64,000 nt of DNA from F23-D06 sp045132055 (GTDB taxonomy: Bacteria > Bacteroidota > Bacteroidia > Bacteroidales > WCHB1-69): NCBI GenBank assembly GCA_045132055.1, contig JBGURP010000007.1, forward strand, positions 267,541-331,540. Reading direction: 5' to 3'. A program made the translations under genes and the position numbers. The notes beneath the pieces are model-generated. The model had not been told where the DNA came from. It saw only the letters and a program-made list of their open reading frames with translations, and did no database searches. Numbering within the stretch: the first letter of the stretch is position 1; every line of letters starts with the position of its first letter. Of this stretch, positions 1-8,047 are shown piece by piece.

Positions 1-1
1 T

Positions 2-31
2 GGACCTCCCGGTCCGCCTTTTTTCTTTTTA
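2..31 (+). terminator. Intrinsic terminator at the window edge
   Basis: GGACC-TCCC-GGTCC forms a hairpin followed by GCC and a T-rich run. It would end a transcript entering from before the window. The left arm may extend beyond the first base, so the full stem cannot be judged. Confidence 0.65.
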
Positions 32-67
32 CGGCTTTCCATCGCCATCTCGTAGCAAATTATTCCG

Positions 68-75
68 TATATTTG
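68..75 (+). promoter_or_regulatory. -7 box of the ftsY promoter
   Basis: TATATTTG matches the Bacteroidota primary sigma -7 consensus TAnnTTTG and is followed by CCGCC, 25 bases before the ftsY ATG. No convincing -33 TTTG is seen. Confidence 0.6.
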
Positions 76-100
76 CCGCCTGAACCAAAAACACAGCATC

Positions 101-1060
101 ATGGGATTCTTTTCTATATTTTCAAAGGAGAAAAAACAGGAACTGGACAAGGGTCTGGAAAAATCGAAAGAGAGCTTTTTCGCCAAACTTGCCAAGACTG
201 TCGTCGGCAAATCCAAGGTTGACGACGATGTGTTGGACAACCTGGAAGAAGTGCTCGTCACCTCCGACGTGGGTGTGGAGACCACCCTCCGCATCATCGA
301 GCGCATAGAATCCCGCGTATCACGCGACAAGTACATTGGCACAGAACAGCTCAACGCCATCCTGAAGGAAGAGATTGTGGGTCTGCTGCTCGAAAACGAC
401 ATCGAGAAAGCCAACGACTTCGTCATCCCCAAGCTTGACACGCCCTACGTGGTGCTGGTGGTTGGCGTGAACGGCGTGGGCAAGACCACCACCATCGGCA
501 AGCTGGCTTACCAATTCAAGAAAAAGGGCTACTCCGTAACCTTGGGCGCCGCCGACACCTTCCGTGCCGCCGCCATCGAACAACTCGAGGCCTGGGCCAA
601 GCGCGCCGATGTGCCTATCATTACCCAGAAGATGGGCTCCGATCCCGCTGCCGTAGCCTACGACACCGTGGCCTCCGCCATCGCCCGCAAAAGCGACGTT
701 GTGATCATCGACACCGCAGGTCGTTTGCACAACAAGACCAACCTGATGAACGAACTCATCAAAATCAAGAACGTCATACGCAAACTCGTGCCCGACGGAC
801 CGCACGAGGTACTGCTCGTCTTGGACGGTTCCACTGGCCAGAATGCCTTTGAGCAGGCTCGCCAGTTCTGCGCCGCCACCGAAGTCAACGCCCTGGCTAT
901 CACCAAACTCGACGGCACTGCCAAGGGCGGCGTGGTCATCGGCATCTCCGACCAGTTCAAGATTCCCATCAAATACATCGGCGTGGGCGAAAAGATCGAC
1001 CAACTGCAAGTCTTCAACCGCGCCGAATTCGTGGATTCTCTTTTCCCAGACAATTGGTAA
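101..1060 (+). CDS. ftsY: Signal recognition particle receptor FtsY
   Basis: FtsY is the membrane-associated SRP receptor GTPase that docks ribosome-SRP complexes at the Sec translocon. The 319-residue protein has a short charged N-terminal region, a helical N domain (about residues 25-105) and an SRP-type GTPase domain. Visible motifs are the P-loop GVNGVGKTTT (about 122-131), DTFRAAA, DTAGR and TKLDGTAKGG. The acidic A domain found in E. coli is essentially absent, as is usual in Bacteroidota. ATG at 101 lies 25 bases downstream of a -7 box. It is the first gene of a run with ispH, purH and ung; ispH starts 21 bases after its stop. Confidence 0.97.
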   Translation: MGFFSIFSKEKKQELDKGLEKSKESFFAKLAKTVVGKSKVDDDVLDNLEEVLVTSDVGVETTLRIIERIESRVSRDKYIGTEQLNAILKEEIVGLLLENDIEKANDFVIPKLDTPYVVLVVGVNGVGKTTTIGKLAYQFKKKGYSVTLGAADTFRAAAIEQLEAWAKRADVPIITQKMGSDPAAVAYDTVASAIARKSDVVIIDTAGRLHNKTNLMNELIKIKNVIRKLVPDGPHEVLLVLDGSTGQNAFEQARQFCAATEVNALAITKLDGTAKGGVVIGISDQFKIPIKYIGVGEKIDQLQVFNRAEFVDSLFPDNW

Positions 1061-1081
1061 AATCTATAACAACCTTTCACT

Positions 1082-1948
1082 TTGCAAGTTACCATAGACA
1101 ATAATTCGGGTTTCTGTTTCGGTGTGATTCACGCCATCCAAACGGCTGAAGAGTACCTGAAGGACCACGACACCCTTTACTGTCTGGGCGACATCGTGCA
1201 CAACAACGAGGAGGTGAAGCGGCTCACCGCCATGGGGCTTCGCGTCATCAGCTTTGAGCAATTCCAAGAGCTCCGCGACACCACCGTGCTCATCCGCGCG
1301 CACGGCGAGCCTCCCCTCACCTACCGGACTGCCAAGGAAAATAACATCACCCTCATTGACGCTACCTGCCCCGTGGTGCTGAAACTGCAGCAGCGCATCG
1401 CCGACTTCCATCGCAATCCCGAGAACGAAGGCAAGCAGGTGCTCATCTTCGGCAAGCAGGGCCACGCCGAGGTGGTGGGCCTCATGGGGCAAACCGACAA
1501 CCAAGGCATTGTCATCTCCTCTTTTGACGAAATTGACAAAATCGACTATAACCGGCCGGCCATGCTCTACTCACAGACCACACAAGGCCTGGAGCAATAC
1601 TACGAACTAATCCGACTCATCCAGGAGCGTTACGAGACTGCCGGTAACGACAAACTTTTCCAATATGCCGACACCATCTGCCGCAAGGTGGCCAACCGCG
1701 CCGAGGAAATTGCGGAGTTCGCCAAACAGCACGACGCCATCCTGTTCGTTTCGGGTGAAAAAAGTTCCAACGGGCTCCATCTGTTCGACATTTGTAAGAA
1801 GAATAACCCGAACAGTTTCATGGTGGCCCATGCCGGACAAATTGCAGACCTCAACCTGAAAGGATATAACACCATCGGCATCTGCGGAGCCACATCCACG
1901 CCCATGTGGCTGATGGAAGATTGCAAGAATCAGATTATTAACACATAA
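1082..1948 (+). CDS. ispH: 4-hydroxy-3-methylbut-2-enyl diphosphate reductase IspH
   Basis: IspH is the last enzyme of the MEP isoprenoid pathway, reducing HMBPP to IPP and DMAPP with a [4Fe-4S] cluster. The three cluster cysteines are visible in GFCFGV (residue 12), DATCPVV and ADTICRK. Conserved histidines occur in IVHNNEE, IRAHGEP and GKQGHAEV, and the substrate-binding stretch ATSTP is near the C-terminus. At 288 residues it has the normal single-domain length. The start is a TTG at 1082: no in-frame ATG lies before the first cysteine, and beginning there gives MQVTIDNNSGFCFG, which matches the family N-terminus. Confidence 0.95.
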   Translation: MQVTIDNNSGFCFGVIHAIQTAEEYLKDHDTLYCLGDIVHNNEEVKRLTAMGLRVISFEQFQELRDTTVLIRAHGEPPLTYRTAKENNITLIDATCPVVLKLQQRIADFHRNPENEGKQVLIFGKQGHAEVVGLMGQTDNQGIVISSFDEIDKIDYNRPAMLYSQTTQGLEQYYELIRLIQERYETAGNDKLFQYADTICRKVANRAEEIAEFAKQHDAILFVSGEKSSNGLHLFDICKKNNPNSFMVAHAGQIADLNLKGYNTIGICGATSTPMWLMEDCKNQIINT

Positions 1949-1957
1949 CATCACAAT

Positions 1958-3493
1958 ATGAAAAGAGCCATTATCAGCGTAAGCGACAAAACCGGCATCG
2001 TGCCGTTTGCAACCGAACTAATCAAACTCGGATATGAAATCATCTCCACGGGAGGCACCAAGAAGGCCTTGGACGCCGCCGGATTGAAGACCATCGGCAT
2101 CAGCGAGGTCACCGGATTCCCGGAAATCATGGACGGGCGCGTGAAGACGCTCCACCCCAAGGTTCACGGCGGACTGCTGGCTATCCGCGACAACGAAAAG
2201 CACCAGCAGGAGATGCGCGAGAACGGCATTGAGCCCATCGACATGATTGTGGTGAACCTCTATCCGTTCAAGCAGACCATCGAGAAGCCCGGTGTCACGT
2301 ACGAAGATGCGATAGAGAACATTGATATTGGCGGGCCCACGATGCTCCGGAGCGCGGCCAAGAATCACAAGTTCGTGACCGTGGTAGTAGATGCTGCCGA
2401 TTACGACACGGTTTTGGCAGAAATCAAAGAGAACGGCGACACCACGTTTGAGACGCGCCGTCGGCTGGCCGCCAAGGTATTCCGTCACACCGCCTCTTAC
2501 GATACTTATATCTCACGCTACCTGACCGAACAGGCCGGTGAGCAAGAGCCCGAGAGCATGACCATGACCTTCACGCGCAAGCAGAGCCTGCGCTACGGCG
2601 AGAACCCGCACCAAAACGCTACCTTCTATGCTGGCAAGAAGCAGGGCTATTCCATCGCCTGGGCCGAACAACTTCATGGCAAAGAATTGTCATACAACAA
2701 CATACAAGACGCAGATGCCACCTTGCAGATTCTGAAAGAGTTCCAAGAGCCCGCCATGGTGGCCGTGAAGCACAAGAACCCCTGCGGCGTGGGTTTAGGT
2801 GCCAACGCCTTGGAAGCTTGGCAGCGCGCCTATGAAGCCGACCCAGTTTCCATCTTCGGCGGCATCGTGGCCTCCAACCGCGAAATTGACTTGGCCACAG
2901 CCGAGGCCATGAAGCCCGTCTTCCTGGAAATTATCCTCGCCCCGAGCTTCACGAAAGAAGCCTTTGAGCATCTTGCCACCAAAAAGAACATCCGCCTCAT
3001 GACCTTCGATCCGAGCATGGAGAACGGCGACGACAAGATGTTCATCAGCGTGCGCGGCGGTATGCTGGAACAGACCATCGACAACAAGTCCACCGAAGAC
3101 TACGAGCTGAACGTGGTGACGGAGAAAAAGCCCACGGATGCTGAGCTTCAGGACCTGTTCTTGGCGATGAAGATATGCAAGCACGTGCGTTCCAACGCCA
3201 TCACGGTGGCCAAGGACGGCAAGATTGTGGGCATTGGCGCGGGACAGATGAACCGCGTGGGCGCCGCCCATATCGCGTTCGAGGAAGCCAAGGAAAAGGG
3301 CGTGACCGCAGGGCTCTGTCTCGCCTCCGACGCCTTCTTCCCCTTTGACGATGTGGTGAAGATGGCCGCGCAATACGGCGTGACCGCCATCATCCAACCC
3401 GGCGGCTCCGTGCGCGACGAAGACTCCATCAAGGCCTGCAACGAGCTGGGCATCGCCATGGTGTTCACGGGCGTGCGTCATTTCAAACACTAA
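1958..3493 (+). CDS. purH: Bifunctional AICAR transformylase/IMP cyclohydrolase PurH
   Basis: PurH performs the last two steps of de novo purine synthesis, formylating AICAR and closing FAICAR to IMP. The N-terminal MGS-like cyclohydrolase domain (about 1-195) shows SVSDKTG, STGGT and the stretch FPEIMDGRVKTLHPKVHGG. The C-terminal transformylase domain carries QSLRYGENPHQ and the catalytic lysine-histidine of VKHKNPCGVG. It is 511 residues, full length for the family. It begins 9 bases after ispH and ends 5 bases before ung, so the genes are probably co-transcribed. Confidence 0.97.
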   Translation: MKRAIISVSDKTGIVPFATELIKLGYEIISTGGTKKALDAAGLKTIGISEVTGFPEIMDGRVKTLHPKVHGGLLAIRDNEKHQQEMRENGIEPIDMIVVNLYPFKQTIEKPGVTYEDAIENIDIGGPTMLRSAAKNHKFVTVVVDAADYDTVLAEIKENGDTTFETRRRLAAKVFRHTASYDTYISRYLTEQAGEQEPESMTMTFTRKQSLRYGENPHQNATFYAGKKQGYSIAWAEQLHGKELSYNNIQDADATLQILKEFQEPAMVAVKHKNPCGVGLGANALEAWQRAYEADPVSIFGGIVASNREIDLATAEAMKPVFLEIILAPSFTKEAFEHLATKKNIRLMTFDPSMENGDDKMFISVRGGMLEQTIDNKSTEDYELNVVTEKKPTDAELQDLFLAMKICKHVRSNAITVAKDGKIVGIGAGQMNRVGAAHIAFEEAKEKGVTAGLCLASDAFFPFDDVVKMAAQYGVTAIIQPGGSVRDEDSIKACNELGIAMVFTGVRHFKH

Positions 3494-3498
3494 CCAAC

Positions 3499-4176
3499 AT
3501 GGCAAACATCAGCCCTAAAATCGAAGAATCCTGGAAGCGCGTGCTCTGGGACCAGTTTCAGGCGCCCTATTTCAGCGCGCTGAAGGATTTCTTGGTGGAA
3601 GAAAAGAAGCATTACCGCATCTTTCCGCCCGGCAACTGCATCTTCAACGCCTTCGACAGCACGCCGTTTGATGACGTGAAAGTGGTCATTATCGGGCAAG
3701 ATCCGTATCACGAGTACGGGCAGGCGCACGGGCTGTGCTTCTCGGTACAGGACGGTGTTCCGTTCCCGAAATCACTGATCAACATCTTCAAGGAGTTGAG
3801 CGACGATGTGGGGTTTGTCACGCCGCGCAGCGGAAACTTGCAGAAGTGGACGAAGCAGGGTGTGTTGCTGCTGAACGCGACGCTCACCGTGCGCGAGCAC
3901 GCAGCAGGCTCTCACCAGGGCCACGGCTGGGAGAAGTTCACCGACTGCGCCATCCAGCGATTATCAGAGCAGAAAGAGGGCTTAGTGTTCCTATTGTGGG
4001 GCAACTTTGCCATCAACAAGCGCGCGCTGATTGACCAAAGCAAGCATTACGTGCTCACCGCCGCGCACCCCTCCCCGCTCTCCGCACACCGGGGTTTCTT
4101 CGGCTGCAAACACTTCTCCAAAGCTAATGAGCTATTGCGTCAGATGGGGAAGACTCCTATTGATTGGCAGTTATAA
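3499..4176 (+). CDS. ung: Uracil-DNA glycosylase (family 1)
   Basis: Ung excises uracil from DNA and starts base-excision repair. The 225-residue protein carries the water-activating motif GQDPYH (Asp at about 68), the uracil-binding segment around LLLNATLTV and the DNA-intercalation loop HPSPLSAHRGF with its catalytic histidine. It starts 5 bases after purH. Transcription probably stops at the 28-bp palindrome that begins 7 bases after its stop codon. Confidence 0.97.
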   Translation: MANISPKIEESWKRVLWDQFQAPYFSALKDFLVEEKKHYRIFPPGNCIFNAFDSTPFDDVKVVIIGQDPYHEYGQAHGLCFSVQDGVPFPKSLINIFKELSDDVGFVTPRSGNLQKWTKQGVLLLNATLTVREHAAGSHQGHGWEKFTDCAIQRLSEQKEGLVFLLWGNFAINKRALIDQSKHYVLTAAHPSPLSAHRGFFGCKHFSKANELLRQMGKTPIDWQL

Positions 4177-4182
4177 TATATG

Positions 4183-4210
4183 GTAGAGACGCGCCATGGC
4201 GCGTCTCTAC
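4183..4210. repeat. Perfect 28-bp palindrome, possible bidirectional terminator
   Basis: The site is a perfect inverted repeat with arms GTAGAGACGCGCC and GGCGCGTCTCTAC around a central AT. It lies between the convergent ung and the small Cys-rich gene, and its right arm contains that gene's stop codon (4207-4209). A relative of equal length sits at 38085-38112 and shares the outer arms GTRGAGACG and CGTCTCYAC, so this looks like a dispersed REP-like family. Confidence 0.75.
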
Positions 4211-4377
4211 TGAATCGGTTTCTTATATTTGCACCCCGCACACGAGTCTCCGCACCCCGGACAGCCATCGCAACCGCACGGATGGTCGTGGCGGCGACGG
4301 ATGCGCCTCACTATCATCACCACCGCATACAAAACGGCGGCGGACACGATTACCAATACGATTATTTTCTGTGCCAT
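4207..4377 (-). CDS. FeoB-associated Cys-rich membrane protein
   Basis: This is a 56-residue protein with one N-terminal membrane helix (residues 4-22), a short Arg-rich stretch (24-29) and a cysteine cluster near the C-terminus (CGCDGCPGCGDSCAGC). This layout is typical of the small FeoB-associated Cys-rich proteins encoded near feoB in many bacteria; their precise function is not settled. The start chosen gives MAQKIIVLV directly at the helix and lies 2 bases after the CDF stop codon; upstream in-frame start codons would overlap the CDF gene. It is the last gene of the feoAB-CDF operon, and its stop codon lies within a 28-bp palindrome. Confidence 0.8.
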   Translation of the reverse strand: MAQKIIVLVIVSAAVLYAVVMIVRRIRRRHDHPCGCDGCPGCGDSCAGCKYKKPIQ

Positions 4378-4379
4378 AA

Positions 4380-5327
4380 TCACTTGCATTCTCCCGAACA
4401 TTCCGAATCGGGCGTCTCAAACTCCAAGGTGGCATGGATGATGCCCATCTCGGCCAGCTTGCCTTTCAATTCTCCTTTCAAATGTTCCATTTCCGACAGG
4501 TTGTCCACTACCACGTGAGCGGTCATGGCATTCTCCGTGGTGCTCAGCGCCCAGATGTGCAGATGATGCACCTCGCGTACACCCTCCTGCCCCATCATGG
4601 CCTCTTTCACATGGTCAAAGTCCAGCTGGGCGGGCACGCCGTCCAAGGCCAAACGCACGCTATCATGCAGCAGTTCCCAAGATGCCACGATGATCACGAC
4701 CGCCACCACCAGGCCAATCAGCGGGTCGATGATGTACCAGCCTGTGAAATAGATGATGATGCCGGACACCACCACGCCCACTGACACCAAAGCATCCGCC
4801 AACATGTGCAGGTACGCGCCCTTGACATTCAAATCCTTCTTCTGGTCTTTCATAAACAGCCAGGCCGTAAATCCATTGATTACCACACCGATAGCCGCCA
4901 CAATGGAGATTATTTGGCCCTGCACCTCCTGCGGGGTAATCAGCTTGCGCACACTCTCCACGATAATGAAAATCACCGCCACGCCCAAAATCAAAGCATT
5001 CAGCAGCGAAATCAGAATCGTACTCTTCTTGTAACCATACGTATATTTTCGGTTGGCCAGCGAACCCGACAATTTGAACGCAATAAGGGCCAGCACCAAA
5101 CTGACCACATCGCTGAGGTTGTGGCCCGCATCGGAAAGCAAGCCCAATGAGTGGTAGCAAAGCCCGAAGATGGCCTCCGCGAGCACGTATGCCACATTGA
5201 GCGCAATGCCGATAATAAACGCCCTGTTCAGTGTGGTGATGACATGGCTGTGGTCGTGGTGATGATGACCATGATGATGCTCATGATCATGTGTATGTTG
5301 ATGTTCATGTTGATGTTCGTGAGACAT
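4380..5327 (-). CDS. Cation diffusion facilitator, CzcD/ZitB-like, His-rich
   Basis: This CDF-family inner-membrane exporter moves divalent metal out of the cytoplasm in exchange for protons. The 315-residue protein begins with a strongly His-rich tail (residues 3-28), followed by six predicted membrane helices and a cytoplasmic C-terminal domain. The two metal-site motifs are HNLSD (H69, D73, helix 2) and HMLAD (H174, D178, helix 5). This HD-HD arrangement is known for zinc-selective members, unlike the DD-HD site of YiiP. It starts 11 bases after feoAB and is followed 2 bases later by the Cys-rich gene. Zinc is the likely substrate from the motif; iron cannot be excluded from the context. 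Confidence 0.9.
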   Translation of the reverse strand: MSHEHQHEHQHTHDHEHHHGHHHHDHSHVITTLNRAFIIGIALNVAYVLAEAIFGLCYHSLGLLSDAGHNLSDVVSLVLALIAFKLSGSLANRKYTYGYKKSTILISLLNALILGVAVIFIIVESVRKLITPQEVQGQIISIVAAIGVVINGFTAWLFMKDQKKDLNVKGAYLHMLADALVSVGVVVSGIIIYFTGWYIIDPLIGLVVAVVIIVASWELLHDSVRLALDGVPAQLDFDHVKEAMMGQEGVREVHHLHIWALSTTENAMTAHVVVDNLSEMEHLKGELKGKLAEMGIIHATLEFETPDSECSGECK

Positions 5328-5338
5328 ATCTCAATTTT

Positions 5339-7840
5339 TTAAAATAACATTCCAATTTGATATACCAAAAATGCCATAATCCAAGCGACGAGCGTGTTGA
5401 ACAGCACAGTGAACGCAGCCCATTTCCCGCCAGCCTCCTTATACACGGCTGTAACTGCCGCTACACAAGGCACATAGAGCAGAATGAAAATCATGAAGGC
5501 GTAGGCCACCAACGGGGTAAAGACCTTTTGTCCTTTCAGTTCTCCGGAGGTCCACGTCTGCGCCTGAATGCTGGCCTGCAGCGCGGAGGAATGCTCGTCA
5601 GCATCCGTGTCCGCGTGATAGAGCACACCCATAGAAGAAACCACAATCTCCTTGGCGGCCAGCCCCGTGAGCAGCGATACACCCATCTTCCAGTCAAAGC
5701 CGAGCGGTCTGAAAACCGGCGCAATCGCCTGCCCCACTCGACCGATATAGGAATTTTCGGTTTGCACCACGGAGCGGTCAAATTCCAACTGCTTGATTTG
5801 TTCGGCTTTCACTGCCTCGTCCATCTCCGTATCTGCCGAAATCTGCTCAATCTGCGCAGTGTAGCGATCAATTTGCGGACTATGTTGCGGGAAGTATTCC
5901 AGCGCCCAGATGATGACGGTGGCCACCAAAATCACCGTACCCATCTTCTTGAGGTACTGCACGCTCTTATCCCACATGTGCACCATGGCGTTGCGGAACG
6001 TGGGCAGTCGGTACGGCGGCAGCTCCATCACAAACTGGTCGGAATTGTCTTTGAAAGCAATCTTCTTCATCAGCAACGAGGTAAGGATGGCGAAAAGGAT
6101 GCCAATCAGATAGATACTGGTGAGAACCAAGCCCTTGTACACGCCCGTGACGAACATACCATGGGTGGTGGTGAAGATGGCGGAAATCAGCAAAAGATAC
6201 ACGGGCAACCGTGCCGAACATGACATGAACGGCACCGTGATGATGGTAAGGATTCTGTCTTTCTTATTCTCTAATGTCCGTGTAGCCATGATGGCCGGCA
6301 CGCTGCACCCGAATCCGATGATGTAGGGAATGAACGACTTGCCATGCAAGCCCATCTTGTGCATCAGCTTGTCCATGAGAAAAGCCGCGCGAGCCATGTA
6401 ACCTGTATCTTCCAATATGGAAATGAAGAAGAAGAGTATCAGGATGTTAGGCAGGAACGAACAGACGCCGCCCACACCCGCGATGATGCCATCCACAATC
6501 AAATCTTTGAGCATGCCATCTGGCATTACGCGCGATACGAGGCCGCCCAACCATCCGAAAAACATCTCCAGCCATTCCTGTGGATAGGCACCTAAGATGA
6601 ACGTCATCAGGAACATGAAGAACAGGAAGAAAATCAGGATAGGGAAACCCAACCATTTGTGGGTCAAAATGTTGTCAATAGTGTAAGCTTTCTGCTTGCT
6701 ACGATCTTTGCCAACCGTATAGGTTTCTGCCAAAGCGCCCCGCACAAAACCGTATTTGGCGCCGGAAATCACCGTGGCAGCCTCCTCACGGTAGCTCTTC
6801 TCCAACAGAGCACGCTGCTCGGCAGCTACTTTTTTCAACTCCTCAAACTCAACATGTTCTTCCACCGCCTTCAGCGTAGTCTGGTCATTCTCCAGCAACT
6901 TGATGGCCACATAACGGGCTGGATATTCGCTATCAACCACCGCATCTTTCTTGATAATTCCCTTCAGAATCTCTATACTCTTCTCAATATCAGCACCATA
7001 GTTAATGTGGATATGTTTGGTATTCTGTTCCATATTCTCATAGACATCCACAATGTTTTTCATCACATCCTGAATGCCAGTACCTTTTGATGATACTGTG
7101 GGAACAATAGGGCAGCCCAGCAACCGGCTCAGCATCTCCACATCCAACTTGTCGTGATTATGTTCCAGTTCATCAAACATATTGAGCGCCATCACCATCG
7201 GCAAGTTCATGTCGATGAGCTGGGTGGTGAGAAAAAGATTGCGTTCCAAATTGGAGGCATCCACGATGTTAAGCACCACATCAGGGTGGTTATTGAAGAC
7301 GTACTCGCGCACGTAAAGCTCCTCAGGAGTATATTCGGTAAGGGAATAGGTGCCGGGCAGATCGGCAATCTGGATCGTATAATCCTTGTATTTGAAAACT
7401 CCGATTTTGGAATCTACCGTAACACCGCTATAGTTGCCCACCTTCTCGCGCATGCCGGTGGCGTGGTTGAAGAAGGAGGTTTTGCCACAGTTGGGGTTCC
7501 CCACCAAAGCCACGGAGATGGTTTTGCCGCGCTCGCCCAAGATTCGGGTAGTTTCCTCTGTGATGGTTCCGTTGAAGTTGTAATTATCCGCAATATCCTC
7601 TGTCAGAGGCACTACCTCAATATGTTGTGCCTCAATGCGGCGCAAAGAGACATGGCTCTGCATAATTTCGTACTCGATAGGATCGTGCAGCGGGGCGTTC
7701 TTGATGACGCGCACCTTCTCGCCACGCACGAAGCCCAGTTCCATCAGCCGGTGCCGGAAGCCGCCGTGACCGCTCAGCTTCACAATCACACATTGCGAAC
7801 CGGTCGGCATATCAACGAGTCTAAAGGTTTGATCATCCAT
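5339..7840 (-). CDS. feoB: Fused FeoA-FeoB ferrous iron transporter
   Basis: The protein imports Fe(II) across the inner membrane. The 833-residue chain starts with a FeoA SH3-like domain (about 1-78). The G-protein domain follows, with G1 GNPNCGKTS (114-122), DLPGTYSLT and the specificity motif ALNMFDE. Next come a helical insertion domain and a polytopic core with two Gate regions. A charged periplasmic loop with many Glu and Gln residues separates late membrane helices. The FeoA-FeoB fusion is common in Bacteroidota. It is the first gene of the metal operon and is transcribed divergently from the giant secreted protein across a 207-bp AT-rich gap. I see no convincing -7 box or Fur operator for it. 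Confidence 0.96.
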   Translation of the reverse strand: MDDQTFRLVDMPTGSQCVIVKLSGHGGFRHRLMELGFVRGEKVRVIKNAPLHDPIEYEIMQSHVSLRRIEAQHIEVVPLTEDIADNYNFNGTITEETTRILGERGKTISVALVGNPNCGKTSFFNHATGMREKVGNYSGVTVDSKIGVFKYKDYTIQIADLPGTYSLTEYTPEELYVREYVFNNHPDVVLNIVDASNLERNLFLTTQLIDMNLPMVMALNMFDELEHNHDKLDVEMLSRLLGCPIVPTVSSKGTGIQDVMKNIVDVYENMEQNTKHIHINYGADIEKSIEILKGIIKKDAVVDSEYPARYVAIKLLENDQTTLKAVEEHVEFEELKKVAAEQRALLEKSYREEAATVISGAKYGFVRGALAETYTVGKDRSKQKAYTIDNILTHKWLGFPILIFFLFFMFLMTFILGAYPQEWLEMFFGWLGGLVSRVMPDGMLKDLIVDGIIAGVGGVCSFLPNILILFFFISILEDTGYMARAAFLMDKLMHKMGLHGKSFIPYIIGFGCSVPAIMATRTLENKKDRILTIITVPFMSCSARLPVYLLLISAIFTTTHGMFVTGVYKGLVLTSIYLIGILFAILTSLLMKKIAFKDNSDQFVMELPPYRLPTFRNAMVHMWDKSVQYLKKMGTVILVATVIIWALEYFPQHSPQIDRYTAQIEQISADTEMDEAVKAEQIKQLEFDRSVVQTENSYIGRVGQAIAPVFRPLGFDWKMGVSLLTGLAAKEIVVSSMGVLYHADTDADEHSSALQASIQAQTWTSGELKGQKVFTPLVAYAFMIFILLYVPCVAAVTAVYKEAGGKWAAFTVLFNTLVAWIMAFLVYQIGMLF

Positions 7841-8047
7841 ATTTTATATTAATTCTTATCTATTTTTAACACTGTGCAAAAATGAGGTTTTCTGAATTAA
7901 TCTACATCCCCAAAAATGATGATTTCCGCAACATATTTTACCCAAGAATGAAAAGGTTATCATTTTGAATAATTTTGCAAAAAAAATTAAAAATAATTGA
8001 TTTTTTTAAATTTTTCGTATCTTTGGGGCTGATTTTTTATCATTCTC
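7841..8047. other. Divergent AT-rich intergenic region
   Basis: This 207-bp gap separates feoAB (-) from the giant T9SS protein (+). It holds a clear plus-strand promoter near 7997-8025. On the minus strand I could not find a TAnnTTTG box. No gene or RNA is apparent. Confidence 0.6.
7997..8025 (+). promoter_or_regulatory. Promoter of the giant T9SS protein
   Basis: A -33 TTG (7997-7999) and a -7 TATCTTTG (8018-8025) are separated by 18 bases, close to the Bacteroidota consensus. The ATG lies 22 bases further on. Confidence 0.65.

Noticed and set aside
7841..7990. Fur-box-like stretches upstream of feoAB
   Set aside because: Only short partial matches in AT-rich DNA; no convincing 19-bp site.
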